A stretch of 64,000 nucleotides of DNA from Bacillota bacterium (GCA_029776205.1 JAKOTQ010000096.1:1-64000); one strand, 5' to 3'; counted from the first letter of the stretch, positions 17,095 to 26,928 are shown. The notes: a model not told the origin generated them from the sequence alone. A program made the numbers and translations.

Positions 17095-17128
17095 ACATAA
17101 GAACACCTCCGAAACTTCGGAGGTGTTC
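17095..17128 (-). terminator. Hairpin terminator after pckG
   Basis: GAACACCTCCGA/TCGGAGGTGTTC form a 12-bp perfect stem (17101-17128) with a 4-base loop. On the minus strand it is followed by a weak T-rich stretch, TTATGTTT. It lies about 19 bases past the pckG stop. Confidence 0.65.
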
Positions 17129-17146
17129 ATTGATAAATATCCTTTT

Positions 17147-18934
17147 TTATGCTTCCTCTCTGAGCCGTTTTTCCAAAGCATCCAACTGATCGTTAAGCTC
17201 TTTCGGCAACCGATCAAATTTGGCATAATGCTCACGGATAGAAGCAACTTCTTTCAACCATTCTTCCCGGTCCACTTTGAGCAATTCTTTCATATCCTCA
17301 TCGCTCACATCCAAACCGGTACGATCGATAGCATCCACTGTCGGCATATATCCGATCGGGGTTTTCACCGCTTTTCCTTCGCCGGTCACTTGTTCGAAAA
17401 TCCACTTCAATACACGGCTGTTCTCGCCATAACCCGGCCACAACCATTTGCCGTCGCTGGTCTTGCGGAACCAGTTGACGTAGAAGATCTTCGGCAATTT
17501 GGAAGCTTCGGTTTTGGTACCGATATTCAGCCAGTGAGCGAAGTAATCTCCCATATTATATCCGCAGAAGGGTAACATCGCGAAGGGATCGCGGCGAACC
17601 TGACCGATATTGGCAGAAATAGCCGCTGCTGTAATCTCCGAACCAACGATGGAACCCATAAATACGCCATGATTCCAATCAAAGCTTTGATGCACCAACG
17701 GAATAGTGCTGGGACGGCGACCTCCGAAGAGAATTGCCGAGATGGGCACCCCTTTCGGATCTTCCCATTCCTGAGCGATAGCAGGACATTGACTGGCCGG
17801 TGCCGTAAAGCGGGCATTGGGATGTGCAGCCGGAGTTTCCGAACCGGGTTTCCAGTCCTGGCCTTTCCAGTCAATCAAGTGATCCGGAGCAGGAGTTCCA
17901 ATTCCTTCCCACCACACATCACCATCGTCAGTTAACCCTACATTGGTAAAGATGGTATTTTTCCCGATGGTATGCATAGCATTGGGGTTAGAGTCATAGG
18001 ACGTACCAGGAGCTACCCCAAAGAATCCGGCTTCAGGATTGATGGCATACAATTGCCCATCCGCACCAAATTTCATCCAGGCAATATCGTCTCCGATGGT
18101 TTCCACTTTCCAACCGGGAATGGTCGGAATCAACATAGCCAGATTGGTTTTACCACAAGCGCTGGGGAATGCGGCAGCAATATATTTGGTAACACCTTGA
18201 GGATTGGTAATTTTCAAGATCAGCATATGTTCGGCTAACCATCCCTCTTCGCGGGCGATTACTGAAGCAATCCGCAAAGCGAAACATTTTTTACCCAACA
18301 ACGCATTTCCGCCATATCCGGAACCATAAGACCAGATCATCCGTTCTTCCGGGAAATGGCTGATATATTTCTGTTCAATCGGAGCGCATGGCCAGGTGGA
18401 ATCTTTTTGCCCTTCAGCCAGCGGTGCACCGACTGAATGTAAACACGGAATAAACTCGCCATCGCCCAATACGTCAAGAACCTGTTTACCCATACGGGTC
18501 ATAATCCGCATGTTGACTACAACATAAGGACTATCCGTCAATTCCACGCCAATCTTGGAAATCGGTGAGCCGATCGGACCCATCGAAAAGGGAATTACAT
18601 ACATGGTCCGGCCTTTCATACAACCCCGGTAAAGCTCTTTCATGGTGGCCTTCAATTCGTTGGGGTCAACCCAGTTGTTGGTCGGACCTGCTTCCTCTTT
18701 GGTTTTAGAAGCAATATAGGTGCAGTCCTCAACCCGGGCAACATCCGAAGGATGACTCCGGAACAAGTAGCAACCCGGCCGTTTCTCAGGATTGAGCGGT
18801 TGGGCCATACCCGAATCCACCATTTCTTGGAGGAGGCGCTCATATTCTTCCTGCGACCCGTCACACCAGTAAATTCGGTCAGGCTGACAAAGCTCTGCCA
18901 TTTCTTTTACCCAGTTTTGCAGCTTTGTGTTCAT
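17147..18934 (-). CDS. pckG: Phosphoenolpyruvate carboxykinase (GTP)
   Basis: This enzyme interconverts oxaloacetate and phosphoenolpyruvate with GTP/GDP. The 595-residue length and the motifs [32 protein letters not shown] (P-loop with the reactive cysteine) and [12 protein letters not shown] (GTP-class nucleotide loop) assign it to the GTP class and not the ATP class common in Bacillota. In fermenters it can run toward oxaloacetate, conserving energy as GTP. It is monocistronic, with its own sigma-A promoter, a palindrome abutting the -10 box and a terminator, so it is probably specifically regulated. The closest functional neighbours are glycerate kinase and, further away, L-serine dehydratase. 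Confidence 0.97.
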   Translation of the reverse strand: MNTKLQNWVKEMAELCQPDRIYWCDGSQEEYERLLQEMVDSGMAQPLNPEKRPGCYLFRSHPSDVARVEDCTYIASKTKEEAGPTNNWVDPNELKATMKELYRGCMKGRTMYVIPFSMGPIGSPISKIGVELTDSPYVVVNMRIMTRMGKQVLDVLGDGEFIPCLHSVGAPLAEGQKDSTWPCAPIEQKYISHFPEERMIWSYGSGYGGNALLGKKCFALRIASVIAREEGWLAEHMLILKITNPQGVTKYIAAAFPSACGKTNLAMLIPTIPGWKVETIGDDIAWMKFGADGQLYAINPEAGFFGVAPGTSYDSNPNAMHTIGKNTIFTNVGLTDDGDVWWEGIGTPAPDHLIDWKGQDWKPGSETPAAHPNARFTAPASQCPAIAQEWEDPKGVPISAILFGGRRPSTIPLVHQSFDWNHGVFMGSIVGSEITAAAISANIGQVRRDPFAMLPFCGYNMGDYFAHWLNIGTKTEASKLPKIFYVNWFRKTSDGKWLWPGYGENSRVLKWIFEQVTGEGKAVKTPIGYMPTVDAIDRTGLDVSDEDMKELLKVDREEWLKEVASIREHYAKFDRLPKELNDQLDALEKRLREEA

Positions 18935-19029
18935 CTCTTTACTCCTCTCACTCTACTTATTTGATTTATATAAAATGACAATGCACAACGAAAGACGGAA
19001 TCAGATTTAGGATAACCAAATCCGCTAAA

Positions 19030-19047
19030 TAAACTCAATTTAGTTTA
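19030..19047. promoter_or_regulatory. Operator-like palindrome at the pckG start point
   Basis: TAAACTCAATTTAGTTTA is an 18-bp palindrome with one mismatched pair. It directly abuts the -10 box, so it would lie across the transcription start of pckG, a classical repressor position. Confidence 0.5.
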
Positions 19048-19076
19048 ATTGTAAAGAGTGCGGGAAAACCTGTCAA
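19048..19076 (-). promoter_or_regulatory. Sigma-A promoter of pckG
   Basis: On the minus strand TTGACA (19071-19076) and TACAAT (19048-19053) are spaced by 17 bases. The leader to the ATG at 18934 is about 107 nt. Between this promoter and the terminator at 19198 (19077-19197) I see only AT-rich sequence with no defensible feature. Confidence 0.78.
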
Positions 19077-19197
19077 CCGCTTTCCTAACTGTATACAATA
19101 CACAATAGCCGTTTTATTATTTAGTCTATAATATAAATTTCGGTATTAAACTCCAAATCGCTGTTAAGGATTGATGAAAAATTTTATGCAATTTTGT

Positions 19198-19232
19198 AAA
19201 AAAGACCATTCCAGTACGGAACGGTCTTTTTT
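19198..19232. terminator. Bidirectional terminator after the glycerate kinase gene
   Basis: A6-GACC and GGTC-T6 arms with inner TTCC/GGAA pairs form a stem flanked by A and T runs on both sides. It serves the minus-strand glycerate kinase gene, 30 bases away. Confidence 0.8.
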
Positions 19233-19262
19233 AACTTTAACCCGCGATAACGATAACATTTA

Positions 19263-20408
19263 TTAACAACAGGAATTTCGGCCTGCCAAGAAGATCCGCA
19301 ACACTCTTTCAGTCGCATCGATGATTAATTCGGTAGCTTCACGAATCGCAGTCTCCTGACTCACCGGCCCGGCAACGATCGGAGCCACAGCCGCCACCCC
19401 GGTTTCATAAATCGTTTGATACTCGCTATCTAAAGCTCCCGCTAACGCAATCACCGGGACCCCAACAGTCTGGGCCGTTTTTGCAACGCCACTGATGGCT
19501 TTCCCCATAACCGACTGTCGATCGATTCGGCCTTCACCGGTAATGACCAGCGACGCCCCTTGAATTCGTTCACTTAACCTGGTTGCTTCCATCATCAACT
19601 CGATTCCTGAAGTCAATTTGGCATTTAAGAAGGCCATCATACCTGCTCCCAAACCGCCGGCAGCTCCAGCGCCGGGAACGTCAGCTACCGATTTCATCAG
19701 TTGTTCCTCAATCACCCGGGCAAAATTGGCCAATCCTTGATCTAACTGTTCAATCGCTGCAGGACTGGCTCCTTTTTGGGGCCCATAAACGACTGCTGCA
19801 CCTTCCGGCCCAGTCAACACATTCTTGACATCGCAAGCCACGACAAACTCCGTCTGGGCAACCCGTGGATCCAATCCGGACAAATCGATTTTAGCCAGAG
19901 AATTTAGCTCCTGCCCCCCTTCACCCAACTCAAAACCGTTGGCATTCAAAAACCGCACTCCGAGAGCTTTGGCCATACCCAAACCGCCGTCAATCGTCGC
20001 ACTGCCTCCGATACACAATACAATCTTGGAAACCCCTTCGTCCAGAGCCGCAGTGATCAGCTGTCCTGTGCCAAAGGTTGAAGTTTTAAGGGGATTACGC
20101 TCATTTTCAGCCAAAAGCTGCAAACCTGATGCTGCAGCGATTTCAATGACAGCCGTGGATCCATCCCCAGACAAACCGAAAAAACCGGTGATTAACCGTC
20201 CCAAGGGATCCTGCACCAATGTTTTGACAATCCGCCCACCGGTCGCTGAGATAAAGGTATCAACCGACCCCTCGCCTCCGTCCGCCAACGGGATTTTTTC
20301 CACTTCGGCATCAGGAAGAACCTTCTTAACGCCACGTTCCATCGCCAAACATACTTGGACAGAAGATAAACATTCTTTAAATGAGTCCGGTGCTAATACA
20401 ATTTTCAT
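19263..20408 (-). CDS. garK: Glycerate kinase (GarK/GlxK type)
   Basis: The enzyme phosphorylates D-glycerate, feeding it into glycolysis as 2- or 3-phosphoglycerate. The 381-residue protein starts MKIVLAPDSFKECLSS and contains IPLADGGEGSVDTF and VITGEGRIDRQSVMGK, signatures of the GarK/GlxK family. The last residues, FLAGRNSCC, are unusual. It is a single-gene unit with its own promoter and a 17-bp palindrome between promoter and start, plus its own terminator. Glycerate could come from sugar acid or serine/glyoxylate metabolism; no such enzyme is adjacent. Confidence 0.95.
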   Translation of the reverse strand: MKIVLAPDSFKECLSSVQVCLAMERGVKKVLPDAEVEKIPLADGGEGSVDTFISATGGRIVKTLVQDPLGRLITGFFGLSGDGSTAVIEIAAASGLQLLAENERNPLKTSTFGTGQLITAALDEGVSKIVLCIGGSATIDGGLGMAKALGVRFLNANGFELGEGGQELNSLAKIDLSGLDPRVAQTEFVVACDVKNVLTGPEGAAVVYGPQKGASPAAIEQLDQGLANFARVIEEQLMKSVADVPGAGAAGGLGAGMMAFLNAKLTSGIELMMEATRLSERIQGASLVITGEGRIDRQSVMGKAISGVAKTAQTVGVPVIALAGALDSEYQTIYETGVAAVAPIVAGPVSQETAIREATELIIDATERVLRIFLAGRNSCC

Positions 20409-20432
20409 TGGATCACCCGTTTTTCTAAATAC

Positions 20433-20449
20433 TTGAACTTCCTGTTCAA
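20433..20449. promoter_or_regulatory. Operator-like palindrome in the garK leader
   Basis: TTGAACTTCCTGTTCAA has perfect 6-bp arms around a 5-bp centre. It lies between the predicted start point and the garK ATG, where a bound protein would block elongation. Confidence 0.45.
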
Positions 20450-20471
20450 TTTTTACAAAACCGCCAATATT

Positions 20472-20501
20472 ATTATAATTATTTTTATTTTGGTTTGTAA
20501 A
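20472..20501 (-). promoter_or_regulatory. Promoter of garK
   Basis: On the minus strand TTTACA (20496-20501) and TATAAT (20472-20477) are separated by 18 bases in a very AT-rich stretch. It lies immediately after the terminator of the Nudix gene. Confidence 0.55.
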
Positions 20502-20563
20502 TAAAAAAATCCCAGCATCTTGAAATTTTCTGGCAAAAGTCAGAAAACCATGAAAGCGGGATT
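20502..20563 (-). terminator. Nested-hairpin terminator after rodA-nudix
   Basis: An outer AATCCC/GGGATT pair (20508-20513 and 20558-20563) encloses an inner TTTTCTG/CAGAAAA stem. On the minus strand T7 follows. It lies about 90 bases past the Nudix stop codon; the intervening 20564-20650 shows nothing else. Confidence 0.6.
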
Positions 20564-20650
20564 GCTAATATCAATCATCGCAACTCTTGTTACGCTGGTA
20601 TTTTCTTTTATTTATAGAAATTATCGAATGATCCCTCGACGATGAATACT

Positions 20651-21097
20651 TCAGTTTTTCTTCGATGAAAGCACTGCCTCATAAGCTCGTCGTAAAAATT
20701 CACGGGATTCATCCCAAAGATTTAACGATTGAATCTCAGGATAACTGAAAAACCGGACATCCCGTCCTTCAGGATTGACCATGATGGTTTTTTCATACTC
20801 CATCAAAAATAAACAGGTATCAATATGGATGTGTTGTTGGTTTCGGTACCAGCTGTAACGGAAATTTCCCAAAGGAAGCAATATTTTTGCACAAACACCG
20901 GCCTCTTCAACGACTTCCCGCAAAGCAGCTTCTTCGGCTGTTTCTCCATTCTCAATATGACCGGCAGGAATGATCCAGCGCTCCCGATTGGAATTACTGG
21001 TAACCAACAAAAACTCATATCGGCCTTCGATATTACGGCATACAATGCCTCCAGCTCGGTATTCCAAAGGAATTTTCGTTGACATCATCGACTTCAC
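20651..21097 (-). CDS. Nudix hydrolase
   Basis: This 148-residue protein has the Nudix box G(H)IENGETAEEAALREVVEEAG at about residues 47-67, which binds the metal and cleaves nucleoside diphosphate linked to a variable moiety. The substrate cannot be read from sequence; the small size and the RWIIPAGHIENGE pattern resemble Ap4A-type or broad-specificity members. It lies 7 bp after rodA and ends the minCDE-rodA transcript. Confidence 0.9.
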   Translation of the reverse strand: MKSMMSTKIPLEYRAGGIVCRNIEGRYEFLLVTSNSNRERWIIPAGHIENGETAEEAALREVVEEAGVCAKILLPLGNFRYSWYRNQQHIHIDTCLFLMEYEKTIMVNPEGRDVRFFSYPEIQSLNLWDESREFLRRAYEAVLSSKKN

Positions 21098-21104
21098 CTA
21101 TTGA

Positions 21105-22226
21105 TCAAAACATAATTTTTTGGCGGCGGGCCCAAATATTACTAAGTACCCCAACAGCAACCAGACTGGCGATCATCGAGCTCCCGCCGGAACTAATAAA
21201 CGGCAGTGGAATACCGGTAATCGGCATAATACCGATATTCATTCCGACATTCTCCAATACATGGAAGAGAAACATCGAAATAATTCCGACTGCAATCAAA
21301 CTACCCGTTTTATCCCGGGCCTGAAATGCGATACGTAATCCCCGCCAAATAAAGGTAAAGAAGAGAAAAAGTACGCCAAACCCTCCGACAAAGCCCAACT
21401 CTTCACATAAAACAGCAAAGATAAAATCCGTATGATTCTCCGGCAAATATCCCAGACGCCCCTGCGTTCCCTGGAACAATCCTTTCCCCGAGAACTGCCC
21501 GGATCCCACTGCAATCACGGCCTGAATCACATTCCAGCCACTTCCGTGCGGATCCTTCTCCGGATTGATAAAACTCGTTAACCGATTAACCTGGTATTCC
21601 TTAATCGGCATCGGAATACCCAAATACTTATTACCCAGGAACATTAATGCAACACTTAAGATCCCTGCCAGAACGACCACTAGAAGTTTTTTACCGGGCG
21701 CTCCGGCCATATACATCATGATAAACATGAAAAAGATAAAAACCAGACCCGTTCCCAAATCCGGCTGGAGCATAATCAGGAAAAGAGGTACACCCATATA
21801 GAAAAAAGGACCGATAAAATCATAAAAGGATCGTAAACTTTCCTTCTCAGCCAGATATTTTCCAAACAAAACAATCATGAGTACTTTGGAAAATTCCGAC
21901 GGCTGAACCCCAAACAGCCAACTTTTTGCCCCGTTTCTAACCGTTCCAAATACTAATACCATAACCAGGATAATAATGTTTGACCCATACAGAAGTTGAG
22001 CCATTCGATCCGAAATCCGGTAATCAAAGGATAGAATTATCACCATGACGATTAAACCGATGACCACCGCAACCAGTTGCTTTTTGACAACATAAAACGG
22101 ATCGCCCCCGGTAAGTTGGGTTTTATCATTGGTGGCACTATACACCATCAACAACCCGACAATCACCAACAAACCGACAACCACCAGAACAGTATAATCT
22201 AAATTTTTCAGTAGCCGGCGATCCAT
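21105..22226 (-). CDS. rodA: Rod-shape SEDS glycosyltransferase RodA
   Basis: RodA polymerises lipid II into glycan strands for lateral wall growth, working with the class B PBP2 and MreBCD. The 373-residue protein has about ten transmembrane helices, the GLFQGTQGRLGYLPENHTDF loop with the SEDS-type W/N-rich GSGWNVIQA segment, and the conserved FISSGGSSMIA in the last helices. It follows minE after 139 bp. Genes for its PBP2 partner (mrdA) and MreBCD lie just upstream of the min genes. RodA rather than FtsW is inferred from this context. Confidence 0.95.
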   Translation of the reverse strand: MDRRLLKNLDYTVLVVVGLLVIVGLLMVYSATNDKTQLTGGDPFYVVKKQLVAVVIGLIVMVIILSFDYRISDRMAQLLYGSNIIILVMVLVFGTVRNGAKSWLFGVQPSEFSKVLMIVLFGKYLAEKESLRSFYDFIGPFFYMGVPLFLIMLQPDLGTGLVFIFFMFIMMYMAGAPGKKLLVVVLAGILSVALMFLGNKYLGIPMPIKEYQVNRLTSFINPEKDPHGSGWNVIQAVIAVGSGQFSGKGLFQGTQGRLGYLPENHTDFIFAVLCEELGFVGGFGVLFLFFTFIWRGLRIAFQARDKTGSLIAVGIISMFLFHVLENVGMNIGIMPITGIPLPFISSGGSSMIASLVAVGVLSNIWARRQKIMF

Positions 22227-22365
22227 TTGAACACTTCCCTCTTGGCCTTATCTTTCACGTGACATCGTAACTAAACGAATGCCATCGAAAGAAATTGCAC
22301 TCATTTTGATTGCCGCATGATATCTTTTATTTCCATATTATCCTGTAGATTCCGCTTTTACGTCT

Positions 22366-22620
22366 TTATCGTTTAATTCTCTTGACAGGAATATTGGCAA
22401 TCAATGCCGTCGACCGTTCACCGGCATTGAGTTTAACTTCCATATTCGTTTCATCGATCTCCATATATTTAGAGATTACTTGAAACATCTCTTCTTTTAA
22501 AGATTCCATTAATCCTGTACTGACACTGGCCCGATCATGGACCAACACTAGCCGCAGGCGTTCTACAGCCATGTTCTTGCTCGCTGTATCCTCTTTAAAA
22601 AGTCGGTTAATAAAATCCAC
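22366..22620 (-). CDS. minE: Cell division topological specificity factor MinE
   Basis: The 84-residue product has the MinD-binding segment ERLRLVLVHDRA near the N-terminus and a C-terminal dimerisation beta-alpha domain. MinE stimulates MinD ATPase and drives pole-to-pole oscillation, restricting Z-rings to mid-cell. It stands 89 bp after minD in the minC-minD-minE order. Confidence 0.95.
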   Translation of the reverse strand: MDFINRLFKEDTASKNMAVERLRLVLVHDRASVSTGLMESLKEEMFQVISKYMEIDETNMEVKLNAGERSTALIANIPVKRIKR

Positions 22621-22709
22621 GTTAATCCCTCCTTTGCTGATAATCCGGATTCGCCGCCTCGCCTATTGATTTAAAAGAGGTCATCTATTCCTCTACCGTA
22701 TACTCGAAA

Positions 22710-23504
22710 TTACTTTTTCAATAACCGTTTAATCCGTTCAAAAAATCCCAAATCAAAATCGAGAGACATAAAGGGAACGTCTTCTCCCTCAATCCGGGCT
22801 ACGATGTTTCGATAAGCTTGTCCGACTCGGGAGGACTGCTCGCTTACAGCCGGTTCGCCTTTATTCGTTGAGACGATAATGCTCTGATCATCCGGAACAA
22901 CCCCGAGAAGGGTAATGGCTAAGATATCATTGACATCATTGACGTCCATCATATCGCCCCGGCGAACCATATCCGGACGGACCCGGTTGATTACCAGTTT
23001 AGGGTCAGTTATCTCATAGGTTTGAAGCAATCCGATAATCCGGTCAGCATCCCGTACTGCGGAGACATCGGGAGTAGTTACGATAATCGCATCATCTGCT
23101 CCGGCCACTGCATTTTTGAATCCATGTTCGATACCAGCCGGGCAGTCAATTAAGATATAATCGAAATCCAACTTCAATTCTTCACAAAGCTCCACCATTT
23201 GCTCAGGTTTGACCGCATCTTTTTCCTTAGTTTGAGCCGCTGGCAGCAAATAAAGGTTATCAAAGCGCCGGTCTTTGATCAACGCCTGACGAAGTTTGCA
23301 ATTTTTTTCAACCACATCGATGAGATCAAAAACAATACGGTTTTCCAATCCCATGACCACATCAAGATTGCGCAAACCGATATCCGCATCGATCAACGCG
23401 ACTTTTTTTCCACGAATGGCCAGCCCCGTCCCAATATTTGCACAGGTGGTGGTTTTACCCACTCCGCCTTTACCGGATGTAATGACTAATACCTTGCCTG
23501 ACAT
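22710..23504 (-). CDS. minD: Septum site-determining ATPase MinD
   Basis: MinD dimerises on the membrane when bound to ATP and recruits MinC. The 264-residue protein has the deviant Walker A GKGGVGKTT (11-19, signature Lys12), the IDCPAGIEHGF switch II and a C-terminal amphipathic membrane-targeting helix (FFERIKRLLKK). It is placed between minC and minE. All functional residues expected appear present. Confidence 0.98.
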   Translation of the reverse strand: MSGKVLVITSGKGGVGKTTTCANIGTGLAIRGKKVALIDADIGLRNLDVVMGLENRIVFDLIDVVEKNCKLRQALIKDRRFDNLYLLPAAQTKEKDAVKPEQMVELCEELKLDFDYILIDCPAGIEHGFKNAVAGADDAIIVTTPDVSAVRDADRIIGLLQTYEITDPKLVINRVRPDMVRRGDMMDVNDVNDILAITLLGVVPDDQSIIVSTNKGEPAVSEQSSRVGQAYRNIVARIEGEDVPFMSLDFDLGFFERIKRLLKK

Positions 23505-23532
23505 TAAACGCCCTCCTCATATGTATCAACTA

Positions 23533-24207
23533 TCAATTGAATTTTTCCACGATGATCTGTTGGTCTTTGACCTTGGCAATCTCCGGGCGAAAATCTTTGG
23601 TACGTTTCAGCTTCTCACCGCCCCGGGCGATCACATCGGCAATCCGCAACTGAACCGGATTGATTTGAAACGCGAAGATCCGGGCATTACGGTCTCCTTG
23701 CATTCCGGCATGGGCCGTTCCCCGTAACTTCCCCATCACAATAATGTCTCCGGAAGCCATCACCTCGGCTCCAGGATTGATATCTCCCCAAATCAGTACA
23801 TTGCCGTCAAATTCAATCCGCTGCCCGGAACGTAATGTTTTCTTAATTGTAAACGTCGGAACCACATGTTCACCATGAATCGCTTTACTCTTGGAGGCCG
23901 GACGTTTAACCGGGCTAGCCGATTCACCGGTACTACGTAAAACCAACCCATTTTCCTGAAACAAACGAATCAACGCGGCCTTTTCCTCAGTATCAAGTTG
24001 CCTGTTTCCAAGCTCCAGATTGATTTTGGCGCCATTAAAAAAATTATGAGAGTTCTTGAGATGATCTCTCAATTCCTGTAAATAGTTTTCAAATGGACCG
24101 GCTTCCGGAATGATCAACGTAAGACCGGACCGATACCCTTTAAACACGATATTATTACCGGGCAAACTTCCCGGTTGCATTAAGTCACCATTATCCGAGA
24201 GTGGCAT
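23533..24207 (-). CDS. minC: Septum site-determining protein MinC
   Basis: MinC inhibits FtsZ polymerisation. The 224-residue product has an N-terminal FtsZ-inhibiting domain (about 15-90) and a C-terminal right-handed beta-helix (about 120-224, with IEFDGNVLIWGDINPGAEV) that binds MinD. It starts the minCDE-rodA-nudix unit, 222 bp after mrdA, and a terminator in that gap separates the two units. No clear promoter is seen in 24208-24272. Confidence 0.95.
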   Translation of the reverse strand: MPLSDNGDLMQPGSLPGNNIVFKGYRSGLTLIIPEAGPFENYLQELRDHLKNSHNFFNGAKINLELGNRQLDTEEKAALIRLFQENGLVLRSTGESASPVKRPASKSKAIHGEHVVPTFTIKKTLRSGQRIEFDGNVLIWGDINPGAEVMASGDIIVMGKLRGTAHAGMQGDRNARIFAFQINPVQLRIADVIARGGEKLKRTKDFRPEIAKVKDQQIIVEKFN

Positions 24208-24272
24208 GATATCTCCCTATATATTTTTTTAGAAACTCTAAGAGGTTTAACAGTAATTAATTCGCTGTTCTT

Positions 24273-24301
24273 AAAGAAAAATCCTCCTCAAAACGGAGGA
24301 C
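24273..24301 (-). terminator. Terminator between mrdA and minC
   Basis: On the minus strand TCCTCC (24295-24300 complement) pairs with GGAGGA (24282-24287 complement) and is followed by TTTTTCTTT. It ends the maf-radC-mre-mrdA unit. The rest of the gap, 24302-24429, shows no feature. Confidence 0.65.
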
Positions 24302-24429
24302 ACAAAAGGTTTTGATGGTTTCCCCAGCCCTCCGTTGACTAGTGAAGACCAACCCTTCGTTTCAATTTAACCGACAGATTATGACCATCTGGATCACTGA
24401 GGAGTAATGCCTGGCGTTACCCGAAGATT

Positions 24430-26394
24430 TTAATTTGCAGCCGATTGTACCGGACCTGCCGAAGTTACATCACCGGATGTTAGCGAAGCCGGTTGACTAG
24501 CCGTAATTTCTGAAGCCGGCGAGGATACTACCGGTTTTTTCCCTTCTTCGGAATTTTCATCTCCAATCCCGAAATAGGCTTCAAAGATTTTCCGAGCAAT
24601 CGGTGCTGCACCGGCACTTCCGGAGCCCCCCTGTTCCACGAAAACAACCACGACTATTTCCGGATTATTCGCCGGAGCATAACTGGCAAATACACCGCCG
24701 TTGTCATAACCGTAACGTTGAGCCGTCCCAGTCTTACCGGCTACCGGGTATTTATCCAGTGGGAACCCGCGGAAATAAGCTGCCGCCGTTCCTCCGCTGA
24801 TAACCTCTTCCAAACCTTTTTTCACAACTTCCAAATCTTCAGCCGGAATATTCAGCTCCCGAACTTTTTGAGCCGGAAAGTTTTTAATGATTTTTCCCGA
24901 TGCATCAGTGATCTTCGACACTACCCGCGGACGGTAAACCACACCGTCATTGGCTAATGCCGCATAAAACTGAGCCAATTGAATGGGAGTGACCGTCAAA
25001 TATCCCTGTCCGATACCAAAATGCAACGTTTCCAATGGATACCACTTTTTATCGCGGGTATTCTTCTCTTTCCACTGGCGATCAGCAACAAACCCCTTCT
25101 TTTCGCCCGGATAGAGATCAATTCCCGTAGGCTTCCCAAATCCCAGATATTTGGTATACTCGGCCAATGCATCAACACCCAGTCTCCGGCTTAGTTCAGC
25201 CATCACAATATTGCAGGAATTTTTCAAACCTTCAATGATGGTTTGCCGGCCATGGGGCGCTTGTCTGCCGGTAACCGTCCAACATTTAAACCGATTTCCC
25301 CAAACCGGATCATACCCATTGCAATAAAAGTAATCATTAACGGTAACTTTATTCTCTTTTAAAGCCGCCAAAACCGTCACCGGTTTAAATGTCGAACCCG
25401 GCGCATATTCTCCTCCGATAGCCCGGTTTAACAAAGGCGTCAGTTTGTTATTGTATAAATTATTGGCAACCTCTTTCGTAATAGGACCTACAAATAGATT
25501 GGGATCATATCCCGGTTTGCTGACCATGGCCAAAATATCGCCGTTCCGGGGATCCAAGGCAATCGCTACTCCGGCTTTGGCGTTTTTATACTTTGTATTC
25601 TTCTGTAAATATAGCAAATGCTCTTCAAGAGCTTTTTCAGCCGCTTGTTGAACCTTATAATCAATAGTCAAATGGAGATTATTACCGGGCTCAGGCTCTT
25701 TCGTTTCCAATTTGGCTTTACGCCGCCCGTATATATCCACTTCAAAGACTTTTCCTCCGTCGGTGCCGCGTAGATATGATTCAAACGTGCGTTCCAATCC
25801 GCTCTTACCGATCAAATCCCCCAGTTTATATCCGTCCGCTTTCATGGCTTCCAGTTCTTTATCATTAATCTCCCGGATATAGCCAAACAAATGACTGGCA
25901 TATTCACCATATTTATAATGCCTTACAGGTACCTCATCGACTTCCACCCCAGGCAGATCCATCTGGGCTTCCAAAATTTTAATGGCAGTGGCCGGATCAA
26001 TATCCTTTTTAATCGTCACATATTGATAAGGACTCCGGTTGTTTTTCGGATCCGGTTGCAATTTAGCCTCAATCTCACTGACGGACATCTTTAAAATTTT
26101 AGCCAATAATGCTATCACTTGCGGTTTATCTTTCACATCTTCCGGAACAACCGTAACATTTCGGGAAATTCGGGTTGAAACCAATATCTCACCGTTACGA
26201 TCATAGAAATATCCCCGAGGAGCATTAATTCGCACGACCCGTGTTTGATTTGCGCGGGATTTGACCATAATCGTAGCACCCTCCATAATCTGTAGCACCC
26301 ACAACCTGGTGATCAGCAATAAAAAAATAACCAGAATCATCCCGGCAAATGTTTTAAATTTCGGTTCCAGTTGCTTGGAAATGGACTCCTTCAC
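24430..26394 (-). CDS. mrdA: Penicillin-binding protein 2 (class B transpeptidase)
   Basis: PBP2 cross-links lateral wall peptidoglycan and activates RodA. The 654-residue protein has one N-terminal transmembrane helix (about 15-37), the PBP dimerisation/pedestal domain (about 55-230) and the transpeptidase domain with SxxK at S334-T-F-K337, SxN at S393-C-N395 and KTG at 554-556. A low-complexity S/A/P tail (about 620-654) follows. It ends the mreBCD operon, the usual clostridial arrangement. Confidence 0.97.
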   Translation of the reverse strand: MKESISKQLEPKFKTFAGMILVIFLLLITRLWVLQIMEGATIMVKSRANQTRVVRINAPRGYFYDRNGEILVSTRISRNVTVVPEDVKDKPQVIALLAKILKMSVSEIEAKLQPDPKNNRSPYQYVTIKKDIDPATAIKILEAQMDLPGVEVDEVPVRHYKYGEYASHLFGYIREINDKELEAMKADGYKLGDLIGKSGLERTFESYLRGTDGGKVFEVDIYGRRKAKLETKEPEPGNNLHLTIDYKVQQAAEKALEEHLLYLQKNTKYKNAKAGVAIALDPRNGDILAMVSKPGYDPNLFVGPITKEVANNLYNNKLTPLLNRAIGGEYAPGSTFKPVTVLAALKENKVTVNDYFYCNGYDPVWGNRFKCWTVTGRQAPHGRQTIIEGLKNSCNIVMAELSRRLGVDALAEYTKYLGFGKPTGIDLYPGEKKGFVADRQWKEKNTRDKKWYPLETLHFGIGQGYLTVTPIQLAQFYAALANDGVVYRPRVVSKITDASGKIIKNFPAQKVRELNIPAEDLEVVKKGLEEVISGGTAAAYFRGFPLDKYPVAGKTGTAQRYGYDNGGVFASYAPANNPEIVVVVFVEQGGSGSAGAAPIARKIFEAYFGIGDENSEEGKKPVVSSPASEITASQPASLTSGDVTSAGPVQSAAN

Positions 26395-26427
26395 GTAAGA
26401 AGTACCTCCAATTCATTTTCATTGGGC

Positions 26428-26928
26428 TCAAGCTTCCCGCTCCGCTATATATTTCTCCATCCTCAGCAGGAAGTAATAGAGTATCGGTGCTAGTAAACTG
26501 TTGTAGACAGCCAACGGGAATATCGCGGATACAAACAGCAGACTAAAGCGGTAATTGGCATGAAAAGAAATATGCATCAACAAATTGAATGACTCAAAGA
26601 TAACGGTTCCTAAAAAAACAGCCAACGTCGGTACCAGAAGATTATCCTTAAAAATCAATTTTTGGAGAAGACCTGTCGAAAATCCGGCGGCCATTTTCAC
26701 CAATGCCCCGATACCGATGACGCCTCCGGATAAAACATCCATAAAAAGCCCGGCGATCAACCCCAAAAAGGCGCCTTTATAATAGCCATGATACAAGCCG
26801 TAGGCAATCACCAGAATTAAGATCATGTCCGGCTTAACAAGACCGAACAGTTCGATTTCTGCCAACCAGGTTGATTGAACTGCAATCAACAAAATAACAC
26901 TGATGGCCAATATCACAAATCGCATCAT
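26428..26928 (-). CDS. mreD: Rod shape-determining protein MreD
   Basis: MreD is an integral membrane partner of MreC and the RodA-PBP2 complex. This 166-residue protein has about five hydrophobic helices and the motif KPDMILILVIAYGLYHGYYK followed by GAFLGLIAGLFMD, typical of the family. It overlaps mreC by 4 bp. Confidence 0.93.
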   Translation of the reverse strand: MMRFVILAISVILLIAVQSTWLAEIELFGLVKPDMILILVIAYGLYHGYYKGAFLGLIAGLFMDVLSGGVIGIGALVKMAAGFSTGLLQKLIFKDNLLVPTLAVFLGTVIFESFNLLMHISFHANYRFSLLFVSAIFPLAVYNSLLAPILYYFLLRMEKYIAEREA

